A DNA stretch of 64,000 nucleotides from Actinomycetota bacterium (lineage in GTDB: Bacteria; Actinomycetota; Geothermincolia; Geothermincolales; RBG-13-55-18): the NCBI GenBank assembly GCA_014360655.1, contig JACIXC010000003.1, forward strand, positions 62,001-126,000, in the 5' to 3' direction. A program made the position numbers and the translations under genes. Of this stretch, positions 24,689 to 35,001 are shown piece by piece. Within the stretch, counting starts at the first letter, position 1; each line of letters begins with the position of its first letter. The notes beneath the pieces were generated by a model, which worked only from the letters and a program-made list of their open reading frames with translations, was not told where the DNA came from and did not search any database.

Positions 24689-24749
24689 AAGGCCCATTTT
24701 ATTTGCCGCGACGCGCATCCGGCAACGGGAGGGCGGGACTCGCGCGGGC

Positions 24750-25352
24750 TCAGTTGCCCTTCGCCAGCTCGGGCCCGGAAGCGGGGCGGCCGAAGCCGGT
24801 CATGGTGAGGCCCACGCTGCGCAGGGCGGCGAACTGGAAGGGCCAGTGGCGGCGCAGGATGGCCTCCGCCCGGGCGCGGGGGTCGGGGAAGGGCTGGCGG
24901 CTGGTAGCCAGGTAGATGACCTCGCGCAGGATCATCCCCTCCACCAGGGGACGGTGCAGTCGCCTGTCCTCCCGGCTGACCTTCTCGTACAGTCCTTCCA
25001 TCTCCACGATGATGGTGCGGGTGGAGGGAAGGGTATGCAGCAGGGGAACCGGCGCCTCCACGGACTCCCCCGGCTCGCCGGGAACCGGAGCTTCCACTGG
25101 TTCGCCGGTCTCCCCCGGTTCACCGGGTTCCGCCTGCTCCCCGCGCCTCACGGATGATGCCCGGCCGGAGCCGCGGCCCTCGCCTTCCTGCAGGGCCTTG
25201 CGCAGCGAGGCCTCGTCCGCCAGCAGGGGCCTGCCGCGCAGGCGGGCCCGGAACCCCTCCGGTGAGACCACCTCCAGGCGGATGCCGGGGAGGAGAGGGG
25301 CGAAATCGCGGACTATGCGGCGCATGAGCCTCAGGATGTCGTCCCTCTGCAC
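24750..25352 (-). CDS. Hypothetical protein with Pro/Glu-rich central linker
   Basis: Protein of 200 aa starting at GTG. The N-terminal 60 residues (LRLMRRIVRDFAPLLPGIRL) and the C-terminal 90 residues (TIIVEMEGLYEKV, GMILREVIYLATSRQPFPDP, ILRRHWPFQFAALRS) look folded. They are separated by a low-complexity linker with repeated GEPGE/VEAPVPGE units (about 70-105). No signal peptide or membrane helix. Composition is host-like. I do not recognise the family. It sits between tRNA-Ser and the ferredoxin remnant upstream of serS, read leftwards like both. Confidence 0.55.
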   Translation of the reverse strand: MQRDDILRLMRRIVRDFAPLLPGIRLEVVSPEGFRARLRGRPLLADEASLRKALQEGEGRGSGRASSVRRGEQAEPGEPGETGEPVEAPVPGEPGESVEAPVPLLHTLPSTRTIIVEMEGLYEKVSREDRRLHRPLVEGMILREVIYLATSRQPFPDPRARAEAILRRHWPFQFAALRSVGLTMTGFGRPASGPELAKGN

Positions 25353-25514
25353 GCTCTTCTCACCTGCCGTTCGGGCGCGGCCGCCCGATTTTCGTCCCCC
25401 CGATCATTGCCCCTGATATCATTGCCCCTGATATTACTCTTGGCATCTCCCCCGAACGGCTGTCAAGGTCCCCACCGGGACCTGCGCCGGTAGCGGACCC
25501 GCTGAAGGCGCCCA

Positions 25515-25770
25515 TCACCGCCAGGACAGGCCCCTCTCCCGGGAGATGCACTCCAGAGCCTCATGGTAATCAAGGGGCGGGGCCCCCGCGTCCTCCCTCT
25601 CGACCAGCGACATGGCCTCCCGCGGGCAGGTCGAGAGGCAGACCCCGCACCCTATGCACCGCATGGGGTCGATCTCCACGCACTCCCCGCCCTCCACCAC
25701 CGCGTCCACGGGGCAGCGCTCCAGGGAGGTCCCGCAGGCGTCGCAACTGCCGGGGCTCGACGAGGTCGAC
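25515..25770 (-). pseudogene. 4Fe-4S ferredoxin-type domain remnant
   Basis: The last 80 or so residues of an iron-sulfur protein: SCDACGTSLERCPVDAV (first cluster motif with Ser where the third Cys is expected), then RCIGCGVCLSTCPREA (complete second motif), and a tail LDYHEALECISRERGLSW. Relatives carry this as the C-terminus of longer proteins. Upstream the frame continues into sequence without a recognisable domain or start, so the 5' part appears lost. It could be a short ferredoxin from a GTG near 25771, but the missing Cys argues against that. Confidence 0.5.
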
Positions 25771-25915
25771 GGCACAAGAACGCATCCGGCTCGGCGGGAT
25801 AAAAACGTAGCCGACTTGCTTGGGAGATGACGGCCCTGACAGCGCCGGAAGGCACGGAAGCCCTTCGCTTCCGCCCTTTCGTCAACGAAAGGGGAGGCCG
25901 CGCAGGCGGAGGTTA

Positions 25916-27540
<1,625 letters not shown>

Positions 27541-28425
27541 CTACGGGTCCCCGTTCCCCTCGTCCTCCGCGGAATACATGGGGTATGAACCCAGGATCTT
27601 CACCCGCGGCAGCTTGCAGTCCAGGCACTTCAGGGCGCTTGCCACCACCTCGTCCTCCTCGTGCCCCTCGCAGTCGATGAAGAAGCAGTATTCGCCCAGC
27701 GTCTTCTTGGTCGGCCGCGACTCTATTTTCGTGAGGTTTATATAGCGGTAGGCGAACTCCTGCAGTATCTGGAGGAGCATGCCGGGCCGGTCCTGGTGGA
27801 TGAAACAGACCAGCGAGGTCTTGTCGTGCCCGCTCCTGGGCACCTTCTCCCTCCCCAGGAGCACGAAGCGGGTCCGGTTCTCGGGGTGGTCCTCCATGCC
27901 CTCGTGGAGGACCTCCAGGCCGTAGAGCTCCGCCGCCAGCGCGCTTCCCAGCGCCGCCAGCGGCTCCACGGACTCCGCCACGCGGCGCGCCGCCTCCGAG
28001 GTGCTGTTGGCGGCGCTCAGACCCACGCCGGGAAGCAGCTCCATGAGGTGGCGCCGGCACTGCGCCGCCGCCTGGGGATGGGAAACCACCCCGCTCACGT
28101 CCTGCAGGCGCACCCCCGGGCGCGCCAGGAGGAAATGCCTCACCTGGCAGACCTTCTCGCCCTGGATGAGGACGTCCTCCGCCTCGAAGGCCAGGCAGTC
28201 GAGAGTGGCGTTCACCGAGCCCTCCAGGGAGTTCTCTATGGGGACCACCGCCCTGTCGGCCAGGTTGTCCTCCACGGCGAGGATGGTCTCCTCCACGGTA
28301 GGGAAGGGCAGGGCCGCCTCGTATTCCAGGCCGTCCCATGCGAGCAGGGCTTCCTCGGTGAAGGTCCCCGGGGGGCCGAGGTAAGCCACGTTGCGGCAAA
28401 CCGCGCGAGGGGTCACATCACCCAA
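27541..28425 (-). CDS. pheA: Prephenate dehydratase
   Basis: Converts prephenate to phenylpyruvate in phenylalanine synthesis (294 aa). The catalytic domain has YLGPPGTFTEEAL, VVPIENSLEGSVNATLD, SHPQAAAQCRRHL and ENRTRFVLLG with the catalytic Thr. The C-terminal ACT domain, with the phenylalanine-binding GMLLQILQEFAYRYINLTKIESRP segment, indicates feedback inhibition by Phe. The start overlaps the end of the DUF4446 gene; TTG at 28425 with GGGAGG about ten bases upstream is chosen, with GTG at 28416 as the alternative. Confidence 0.93.
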   Translation of the reverse strand: MGDVTPRAVCRNVAYLGPPGTFTEEALLAWDGLEYEAALPFPTVEETILAVEDNLADRAVVPIENSLEGSVNATLDCLAFEAEDVLIQGEKVCQVRHFLLARPGVRLQDVSGVVSHPQAAAQCRRHLMELLPGVGLSAANSTSEAARRVAESVEPLAALGSALAAELYGLEVLHEGMEDHPENRTRFVLLGREKVPRSGHDKTSLVCFIHQDRPGMLLQILQEFAYRYINLTKIESRPTKKTLGEYCFFIDCEGHEEDEVVASALKCLDCKLPRVKILGSYPMYSAEDEGNGDP

Positions 28426-29012
28426 GACCCATCATCCTCCCTGCGGGATTCCCCGCCCGCCTCCTCCACCGTCTGGAGGTCGAAGAGCCTCTGCTCGCGG
28501 GCTTTTCTCGCCCTGATGAGCGGGGGCTTGGCGCTCAGGGCCCGCTTCAGGGCCTCCGCTTCCTCCCTGGACAGCACGTGGGAGGATCTTCCACCCAGGA
28601 CGGCCTTGGCGTAGGTGCGGTTCTCGTTGCGCCCGTAGATGGAGGTGAAGATGACGCCGTCGCCGTTCTCGTCCAGCATGGCCGCGGAATAGCTGAGCTT
28701 GCCCCCCATGTCCTCGAAGGCGTCGAAGCGCACCACCGCTACCCTCTGCAGGGCTCCCGCCAGCACCTCCGTGAGGTATTCCTTCTGGGCCGCCTGCTCG
28801 TCAAGCCTGTGGTAGATGTCCTCTATCTGCAGGGCCTGCGAGGCGACCTTCTCCACCAGGCTCGATCCTTCCGCCCCCCTCTTCAGGATGGTGATGTTGC
28901 GGCGCAGCAGGCTCAACTGGCGGAAAAGGACGAAGATGGCGGCAAAGAGCGCCAGTTCGCCCAGGAAGAGCAGGGCGATCAAGACCCCGGCGTTGTCGCG
29001 CAAAGTGTCCAA
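28413..29012 (-). CDS. DUF4446 family membrane-anchored protein
   Basis: Protein of 199 aa with one N-terminal membrane helix (GVLIALLFLGELALFAAIFVLF). A coiled-coil segment (VEKVASQALQIEDIYHRLDE) leads to the DUF4446 core: VVRFDAFEDMGGKLSYSAAM, LDENGDGVIFTSIYGR, YAKAVLGGRSSHVLSREE. The TTG at 29012 is preferred because AGGAGG lies eight bases upstream; the longer frame starts at 29066. Overlap with pheA suggests coupled translation. Proteins of this family are widespread in Gram-positives and of unknown function. Confidence 0.8.
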   Translation of the reverse strand: MDTLRDNAGVLIALLFLGELALFAAIFVLFRQLSLLRRNITILKRGAEGSSLVEKVASQALQIEDIYHRLDEQAAQKEYLTEVLAGALQRVAVVRFDAFEDMGGKLSYSAAMLDENGDGVIFTSIYGRNENRTYAKAVLGGRSSHVLSREEAEALKRALSAKPPLIRARKAREQRLFDLQTVEEAGGESRREDDGSWVM

Positions 29013-29344
29013 TGACCCGTCCTCCTTTCCCCAAAAGGATACCATATGAACGCGGAAAGCGTTCACGCGCGGTGCCCGCGACTTGCACCGCGTGCGTGCG
29101 TTCCGGAACCCGATCCCGTGCCCGGGTCCCTCTCGCGCGGACCCCGTTAACGGGATACGGCAGCGAACCCGCGCGTTCCCGAAGGCGGTTCCCCATGCAC
29201 GCCCCGGGTGCCGCCGCCGCCGAAAAGGGCGTACCCCATCCGGAGCGCTCCTTTCGCGCGCGCGCCGGCTTTTCGCGCGCGCGCCGGCGGTCGCCGGATG
29301 CGCGCCCGACGCGTGCTATACTCGAAAAAAAGCGTGGTGTTGAC
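29013..29344. other. Divergent intergenic region with CG-alternating repeat
   Basis: It holds no gene. An 18-base unit TTTCGCGCGCGCGCCGGC occurs at 29252-29269 and 29271-29288, with (CG)n tracts, just upstream of the larE promoter. Confidence 0.6.
29314..29322 (+). promoter_or_regulatory. Extended -10 promoter of larE
   Basis: TGCTATACT is an extended -10 element 23 bases before the larE ATG. The 12-mer GCGTGCTATACT is identical to the one upstream of the SRP RNA gene. No clear -35 box, as is usual with extended -10 promoters. Confidence 0.5.
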
Positions 29345-30190
29345 ATGGATGCGCGAACGGAAAGGAAGCTGCGGGAGCTGCGGGGAACGCTTGCGTCATT
29401 CCCTTCCGCGCTTGTCTCCTACTCGGGAGGGGTGGATTCCACCCTGCTCGCCTTCCTCGCCCACCGCGAGCTCGCAGGGCGCATGCGGGCGGTCATCGTC
29501 TCCTCCCCCCTCCTTCCCCCGCGCGAGCTGCGCAGGGCGGTGGATATAGCCGCGGCCCTGGGCTTTCCGTGCACGGTGCTGGAGGAGGACGTGCTCTCCG
29601 TGCCGGGCTTCGCCTCGAACCCCCGCGAGCGCTGCTACCTCTGCAAGAAGCATCTTCTGGGGCGCTTGAAGACGCTGGCGGCCGACGGGGGCTTCGCGGC
29701 CGTTCTCGATGGGTCACACGCCGACGACTCCTCTTCCCACCGTCCCGGGGAGAGGGCACTGGAGGAGGAAGGCGTCGCCAGTCCCCTGAAAGCCGCGGGG
29801 TTGGGCAAGGCCGAGATACGCGCCCTGGCCGCATGGTACGGCCTTCCGAACCGGGACGCGCCCTCGCGCCCCTGCCTGGCAACGCGCTTCCCCCATGACA
29901 CGGAGCTCTCACCCGAGCTCCTGCGCAGGGTGGACGCTGCGGAGGAGTGGCTGGAGGGCCTGGGGCTGCGCGAGCTGCGGGTGCGGGTAGACGGGCCGGG
30001 CCAGGCGCGCATCGAGGCCGGGCGGGAGGAGATGCGGCTTCTCGATGGGAAGGAAAGGAGAGAGCGCCTGGTGAAGAAGTTCAGGGAGCTGGGCTTCCGG
30101 CGCGTCGAACTCGACCTCGAGGGCTACCGCCGCGGCAGCATGGACGGGAAGCGCAATGGCGGTCGTGTGCTCACGCTGTTTCAGGGTTGA
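29345..30190 (+). CDS. larE: ATP-dependent sacrificial sulfur transferase LarE
   Basis: PP-loop enzyme of 281 aa that activates and sulfurates the pyridinium carboxylates during nickel-pincer nucleotide synthesis. The ATP motif is SGGVDS at 27-32. Cysteines at 97 and 100 (RCYLCK) and 177 (RPCLATR) match conserved positions; Cys177 corresponds to the sulfur-donating Cys176 of the Lactobacillus enzyme. Forms with three cysteines are thought to bind a 4Fe-4S cluster for repeated turnover, which would apply here if the positions align. larC follows after 285 bases. Confidence 0.88.
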   Translation: MDARTERKLRELRGTLASFPSALVSYSGGVDSTLLAFLAHRELAGRMRAVIVSSPLLPPRELRRAVDIAAALGFPCTVLEEDVLSVPGFASNPRERCYLCKKHLLGRLKTLAADGGFAAVLDGSHADDSSSHRPGERALEEEGVASPLKAAGLGKAEIRALAAWYGLPNRDAPSRPCLATRFPHDTELSPELLRRVDAAEEWLEGLGLRELRVRVDGPGQARIEAGREEMRLLDGKERRERLVKKFRELGFRRVELDLEGYRRGSMDGKRNGGRVLTLFQG

Positions 30191-30475
30191 CCTCGCGCGG
30201 GAGAGGACGCGGCGTATCCCCTTCCCGTGGCCGGGGCCGGAAAGGGATGTACCGGCAATGAAACGGGCGGGTGGCAAGGGGACGACTCGTGCGGGAAACC
30301 GTCCCCGCCTGCGGCCCGCGGAGGGCGCCAGGCGCGGGAAGGGCTCCCGCCGCGGCCGGGAGAAGAGCCCGCCGGGAGCGGGCCGGCGCGCGATGGGGCC
30401 GCAGGTGATGGTGTTTCCGGCGGCGGGCACGCGCGGGGACGGTTCCGTGCGTGACGTCCGCGGAAAGGTGGACGG

Positions 30476-31684
30476 ATGAAGACTCTCTACCTAGACGCCT
30501 TCGCCGGCATCAGCGGGGACATGATGCTGGGGGTCCTGGTGGACCTCGGCGTCCCCGTCGAGCTCTTCCGCGAGACGGCGGCGGCCCTGGGGCTCGTCGA
30601 GGTGGAGATAAGCGCCGCAAGGACGGAACGCAAGGGCATCGGGGCCGCCAAGGTGCACGTGCGCGCGCCGGAGCGCGGCGTGGTCAGGACCTACGCCCAC
30701 ATCAAGGGCCTCATAGCGAAGGGGGAGCTCTCGCGCGACGTCAAGGAGAAGAGCCAGCGCGTCTTCGCGCTCCTGGCGGAAGCGGAGAGCCGCATACACT
30801 CCCGCAACATAGAACACGTCCACTTCCACGAGCTGGGCAGCGCCGATACGCTGGTGGACGTGGTGGGCACGGTGCGGGGACTGGAATACCTCGGGGTGGA
30901 GGAGCTTCTCTGTTCCCCCCTCCCCATGGGCACGGGCATGATCAAGACCAGCCACGGCGTCTACCCCGTCCCGGCGCCCGCGGTCACCGAGATACTCAGG
31001 GACGTGCCCGTGTACTCCAGCGGCATACCCACCGAGATCGTGACCCCCACGGGCGCGGCCATCGTAGCGGCGCTCGCCTCCGACTTCTGCCTGCTCCCCT
31101 TCATGCGCGTGCAGGCCGTGGGCTACGGCGCGGGCGACCGGGACCTGGAGATACCCAACGTCCTGCGGGGCATGCTGGGCGAGAGGGAGGCGCCGGCGCG
31201 GGGACGCAGCCGCGAGCGCCGCCTGGTATTTTCTACCAACATAGACGACATGAACCCGGAGCTCTATCCCTATGTCATGGAGAGGCTCTTCGAGGCCGGC
31301 GCCGAGGACGTCTGGCTCTATCCCATCCAGATGAAGAAGTCGCGGCCCGCGGTGACCCTGTGCATGCTGGTGCCCCCCTCCCTCGAGGAGCAGATCAAGG
31401 AGGTCCTCTTCGCGGAGACAAAGACCCTGGGGATACGCGTGGAGGAGGTGGACAAGGAGTACCTGGACCGCGAGATCATCGAGGTGGACACGGCCTTCGG
31501 GCGGGTGCGGGTGAAGCTGGCCTACCGGGAGGGGAAGGCGGTCAACATCGCCCCAGAATACGAGGATTGCCGGCAGGCCGCGGTGAAGCACGGCGTCCCA
31601 TTAAAGGAGGTCTACGCCGCGGCGGAGGAGGCGGCGCGTTACCTTGTCGTGCGCGAGGAGGGCGGCCCGGAGAGTGAGGCGTGA
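30476..31684 (+). CDS. larC: Nickel insertion protein LarC (nickel-pincer cofactor cyclometallase)
   Basis: CTP-dependent enzyme that inserts nickel into the pincer nucleotide (402 aa). Family motifs are YLDAFAGISGDMMLGVLVDLG at the start, HVHFHELGSADTLVDVVGT, LPMGTGMIKTSHGVYPVPAPA, SSGIPTEIVTPTGAAI, and NIDDMNPELYPYVMERLFEAGAEDVW in the C-terminal part. In Lactobacillus the gene is split into larC1 and larC2 by a frameshift, whereas here it is one uninterrupted frame. It lies in the same direction as larE and TIGR00725. Confidence 0.92.
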   Translation: MKTLYLDAFAGISGDMMLGVLVDLGVPVELFRETAAALGLVEVEISAARTERKGIGAAKVHVRAPERGVVRTYAHIKGLIAKGELSRDVKEKSQRVFALLAEAESRIHSRNIEHVHFHELGSADTLVDVVGTVRGLEYLGVEELLCSPLPMGTGMIKTSHGVYPVPAPAVTEILRDVPVYSSGIPTEIVTPTGAAIVAALASDFCLLPFMRVQAVGYGAGDRDLEIPNVLRGMLGEREAPARGRSRERRLVFSTNIDDMNPELYPYVMERLFEAGAEDVWLYPIQMKKSRPAVTLCMLVPPSLEEQIKEVLFAETKTLGIRVEEVDKEYLDREIIEVDTAFGRVRVKLAYREGKAVNIAPEYEDCRQAAVKHGVPLKEVYAAAEEAARYLVVREEGGPESEA

Positions 31685-31747
31685 AAAGGGGCCGGGGGGA
31701 TCCCGCGCGGACAGGCGTGAAAAGGGGCCGGGGGGATCCCGCGCGGA
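31681..31747. repeat. 31-bp direct repeat downstream of larC
   Basis: Two copies of a 31-base unit beginning GTGAAAAGGGGCCGGGG occur at 31681-31711 and 31717-31747. The first overlaps the larC stop codon. Function unknown. Confidence 0.85.
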
Positions 31748-31819
31748 GGAGAGAGGTGCCCCCGGGGCAAGGGCGGACGTACAGCGGTGAATGTAGCGGT
31801 ACATAGGAGGTAGCGAGGC

Positions 31820-32284
31820 GTGTACGTAGGCATCATCGGAGGCCAGTTCTGCAGCGAGGAGGAGGAAAGGATTGCCTACGAGGTGGGCAACCTGGTGGCC
31901 AGGCGCGGCGCCGTCATCATATGCGGCGGCCTGGGCGGGGTCATGGAGGCCGCCTGCAAGGGAGCCAGGGAGGCGGGGGGCACCACCATCGGCATCCTCC
32001 CCGGCCCCTTCCGGGGAGACGCCAACCCCTACGTCGACCACCCCATCGCCACCGATATGGGTCAGGCGCGCAACGCCATCATCGTGCGCAGCGCGGACGC
32101 GGTGATCGCGGTGGGCGGGGAATACGGGACGCTCTCCGAGATAGCCATGGCCCTGAAGATGGGCAAGAAGGTGGTGGCCATATCCAGCTGGGAGATATCC
32201 CGCCAGGGGGTTCCCGACGAGAAGATAATCCGCGCCGCGAGTGCCGAGGAGGCGGTCGCCGCGGTGATGGGCCCGGAACGCTGA
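31820..32284 (+). CDS. TIGR00725 family protein (SLOG/LOG-like)
   Basis: Protein of 154 aa with a Rossmann-like SLOG fold: YVGIIGGQFCSEEEE, IICGGLGGVMEAACKGAREAGG, GILPG, RNAIIVRSADAVIAVGGEYGTLSEIAMAL. These resemble the nucleotide-binding GG...GTxxE pattern of lysine-decarboxylase-like/LOG proteins, and the size fits the TIGR00725 family. The GTG start has AGGAGG nine bases upstream. Its position after larE-larC and facing larA is notable, but no biochemical role in nickel-pincer metabolism is established. Confidence 0.8.
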   Translation: MYVGIIGGQFCSEEEERIAYEVGNLVARRGAVIICGGLGGVMEAACKGAREAGGTTIGILPGPFRGDANPYVDHPIATDMGQARNAIIVRSADAVIAVGGEYGTLSEIAMALKMGKKVVAISSWEISRQGVPDEKIIRAASAEEAVAAVMGPER

Positions 32285-32307
32285 TCCGCGGCGGCGCCCA
32301 CTCCCTT

Positions 32308-33597
32308 TCAGCAGGCGGGCGATGGTATGGTCTGGGAGGCGTGGGGCATGAGCAGGACCCTCCCTCCCGGCAGGGCGTCCATGGCCTCCCGCAATGCCTC
32401 CTGTATGCTGCGGTGCGGGACGATGCCTATGCGCCTGACCACCCCGGGGTCCAGTCCCGAGACCAGCATCACCTTCTTCGCCTGGCGCGCGAGGAGCGCG
32501 GCCCGGAAGACCACGAAGCCGGCGACGGTGAAGGCCCGGCGCAGCTCCTTTTCCATCTCCTCGACGCCGCCCATGTCGAACCAGCGGCGGAACTCGTAGG
32601 GGCCGAGCCCCTGCGAACATTCACCCACCATGATGATGATCCCCTCGCCGTCGTCGCGCAGCGCGGCGCGGGCATTGGCGTTGGACTGGAAGGCCTGGTA
32701 GAAGGTGAGGTCCATGGGGTAGCCGCCGCGGGACGCGAGCACTATATCCGCCCTGGCGGGGATCTCCACCCGGAAGGCCCGCGAGACGAAGTCGCATCCC
32801 TCCGCGTGGGCTTCCTCCAGGTCGCCGGCGAAGACGCCCAGGAAATCGCCCTCCTCGCTCAGGACGAGGTTGACGATGAAGCGGGGGCCGAGCATGCGCG
32901 CCGCCTCCAGCATGTCCTCGTGCACGGGGTTCCCGGCGAGCACCCCCGGGCGCGCCTCCGGGTGGATGCCGCCCCCGGGAGTATCGCTGAGAGCGCGGCG
33001 GTGGTTGGCCAGTATGGTCTTCATGCCCGCCATGCCGGGAAGCACCGCCTTGCGCCCGCCCCCGTAGCCGGCGAAGGCGTGGGGGACGACGGCGCCGGTG
33101 AGGATGACGTGGTCCGCCTCGAGGGCGTGGCGGTTGACCCACACGGGGGTGCCCCTGGAAGTCTTTCCCAGGTAACGGAGGGACGCCTCGTCGCGCGCGT
33201 CGTGGCTCACCACGCGCACGTCGCGGGGGAAGTCCTCCCCCAGTATCATCCTCGTCTCGCGATAGGTGGGAGGGGCATGCGTACCGTTGGCGATGATGAC
33301 CGTTATGTCGCGGTCGCGCACGCCGCAGCGGTTGAGGTGGGACACGAGAAGGGGCAGCCAGACGCGGGAGCGCACCCACAGGCGGTGGAAGTCGGGGCAG
33401 GCGACGGCCACCCGGTCCCCTTCCCGCACCAGTTCCTCCAGGGGAGGGGAAGCGACGGGGCGCGCGAGGGCTTCCCGCAGCGCCTCCCCGAGGTCCGGCA
33501 TGGGCTCCACCGCATCGCCTTCAACCGTGCCCAGGTAGAGGTGGTCGGGGACCTCGAAGTCCTGCGTGCCGCGGCCGAATTCCCACGTGAATCTCAT
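32308..33597 (-). CDS. larA: Nickel-dependent lactate racemase family protein LarA
   Basis: Enzyme of 429 aa that uses the nickel-pincer nucleotide for hydride-transfer racemisation or epimerisation of 2-hydroxy acids. Catalytic and cofactor residues are in place: His107 (NGTHAPPT), His173 and Lys183 (PHAFAGYGGGRK; Lys is the covalent anchor) and His199 (LANHRRAL), matching His108, His174, Lys184 and His200 of Lactobacillus LarA. The ATG at 33597 begins the conserved sequence; the longer frame to 33732 has no family match. Its substrate may be lactate or another 2-hydroxy acid. The gene converges on larE-larC-TIGR00725. Confidence 0.88.
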   Translation of the reverse strand: MRFTWEFGRGTQDFEVPDHLYLGTVEGDAVEPMPDLGEALREALARPVASPPLEELVREGDRVAVACPDFHRLWVRSRVWLPLLVSHLNRCGVRDRDITVIIANGTHAPPTYRETRMILGEDFPRDVRVVSHDARDEASLRYLGKTSRGTPVWVNRHALEADHVILTGAVVPHAFAGYGGGRKAVLPGMAGMKTILANHRRALSDTPGGGIHPEARPGVLAGNPVHEDMLEAARMLGPRFIVNLVLSEEGDFLGVFAGDLEEAHAEGCDFVSRAFRVEIPARADIVLASRGGYPMDLTFYQAFQSNANARAALRDDGEGIIIMVGECSQGLGPYEFRRWFDMGGVEEMEKELRRAFTVAGFVVFRAALLARQAKKVMLVSGLDPGVVRRIGIVPHRSIQEALREAMDALPGGRVLLMPHASQTIPSPAC

Positions 33598-33939
33598 GTT
33601 CTCAAATCTACCAGAAGGCGCTCCACGTGAAAACGCTCCCGTGGTACCGGCACGAGAGGCCGGTAAGGTCGCGCGCACCGCGCACCACGGGATGCGGACG
33701 AAAGAATGGCGGCCGCCGCCGCCGGACCACAATGGGCCAAACGTCCCGCCGGGGCGCCCGGAAGGGCTGGGCGCCGCGGCGGGGAATCCCGGCGCCCGGG
33801 CAAGGAGCCCGTGCCGGGAGCCGCGGCGCGTGCCGCCGCGGGTCTTCAGCGTGACCGTCTACCTGCCGAATGATAATCCCGAAAAACGAGGCCGGAGAGG
33901 GCGCCTGAAAGCGAGGCTCTCCGACGGGAGGTGGGAGAC
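33598..33939. other. Divergent intergenic region
   Basis: GC-rich stretch between larA and the rightward hypothetical gene. No gene, RNA or repeat was recognised. Confidence 0.4.
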
Positions 33940-34521
33940 TTGCCGCGCATCGTCGTGCTGGGCTGGGATCCGCTGGTGGAGGAACCCGGGAAGCTGCCGC
34001 TGGGGGAGGGCGGGTGGCGCGAGGACGGCCCGCGCCTTCCCGTGGAACTCTGCCGCCTCACCCCCCGCAGGTTTCCCGCCCTCTCCCTCTGCAGGGGAGC
34101 CGTGCCCCAGCAGGTGTACTGGGCCTACATGGGGACGGACAGCGTGGGCGAGGCGGTGTGGTTCCTCGCGCAGGCCGCGGAGTGCAAGCCGGAGAACGTG
34201 GGCTTCCTCGACCTGTGCAGCGGCGAATACTGGTGCCGCACGGTGGACGAACACCTGGAGACCCTGCGGCGCTGGGCGGAGGAGAAGGGACGCGCGGGCG
34301 ACGCTATCGAGGTCATCATATGGAACGACCTCAAGCCCGACTTCGAGAAGAAGGCGCGGCGGGAGCTCACGCCCGAGAACGTCGTCGCCTACCTGCGGGG
34401 GTTACGGCCCGAGTTCAGGGAGGCCGCACGCCTCTACCTCGCGAAGGTGCCCCCGCGCATCGACACTCCCGTCCTCGCCGCCGTCCGGGCCTCCTGGAAC
34501 GACATCTTTTCCCGAACGTGA
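33940..34521 (+). CDS. Hypothetical protein
   Basis: Protein of 193 aa starting at a TTG with GGGAGGTGGG seven bases upstream (a GTG at 33931 is too close to that site). Sequence blocks such as RIVVLGWDPLVEEPG, GTDSVGEAVWFLAQAAE, FLDLCSGEYWCRTVDEHLET and IEVIIWNDLKPDFEKKA look folded and soluble. There is no signal peptide, membrane helix or known catalytic motif. Host-like composition suggests a resident gene. I do not recognise a family. Confidence 0.6.
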   Translation: MPRIVVLGWDPLVEEPGKLPLGEGGWREDGPRLPVELCRLTPRRFPALSLCRGAVPQQVYWAYMGTDSVGEAVWFLAQAAECKPENVGFLDLCSGEYWCRTVDEHLETLRRWAEEKGRAGDAIEVIIWNDLKPDFEKKARRELTPENVVAYLRGLRPEFREAARLYLAKVPPRIDTPVLAAVRASWNDIFSRT

Positions 34522-35001
34522 GCCGGGAGTGGGGCAAGAACGCGGTCCTTTCTCCCGTTTTCGCGCAAAACAAAGGGAGAGGGAGAGTCGTGGTCAAAAC
34601 ACTCGCTATCCACCTCTTTTGGAAGGTTGACCATCGCCGCGGTCTCCCTCTCCGTTATTCATTATCGGCAACCAGGGGTCACATGATTAGAAAAATCGAG
34701 GGGTATTTTTGGCACGGCAAAAGCGCGCAAATGCGCATGGTTATCGCATATTAGCTTGCTATGCAAGGGCGCCGGGAGGTGCGGGAGGGCCCCGTGAACA
34801 TGTCGACCTGATTTACAATATTTAACATATAGCTTACGGCGTAATTGGTATATATTACCATAAGGACAAGCGGCGCGGCGGGCGCGGGTCACGGCCCGCC
34901 CTGCGCGATAGGGTGCGGCGGGTGCGGCGCCGGGTATGCGCACCTGCACGGAGGGCCTGGACCCGGAGGGGGACGCGGAGGCGGACCCGCCGTCGCCGCG
35001 T
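34522..35001. other. Convergent intergenic region, partly AT-rich
   Basis: Positions about 34560-34870 are AT-rich compared with the surroundings. No gene, tRNA or strong hairpin was identified. It separates the rightward hypothetical gene from the leftward helicase gene. Confidence 0.4.

Noticed and set aside
25570-25785. Arg-rich frame overlapping the ferredoxin remnant
   Set aside because: It is the neighbouring frame of the Cys-motif sequence and has no recognisable features.
30451-31677. 408-codon frame inside larC
   Set aside because: Shadow frame; larC has the family motifs in the adjacent frame.
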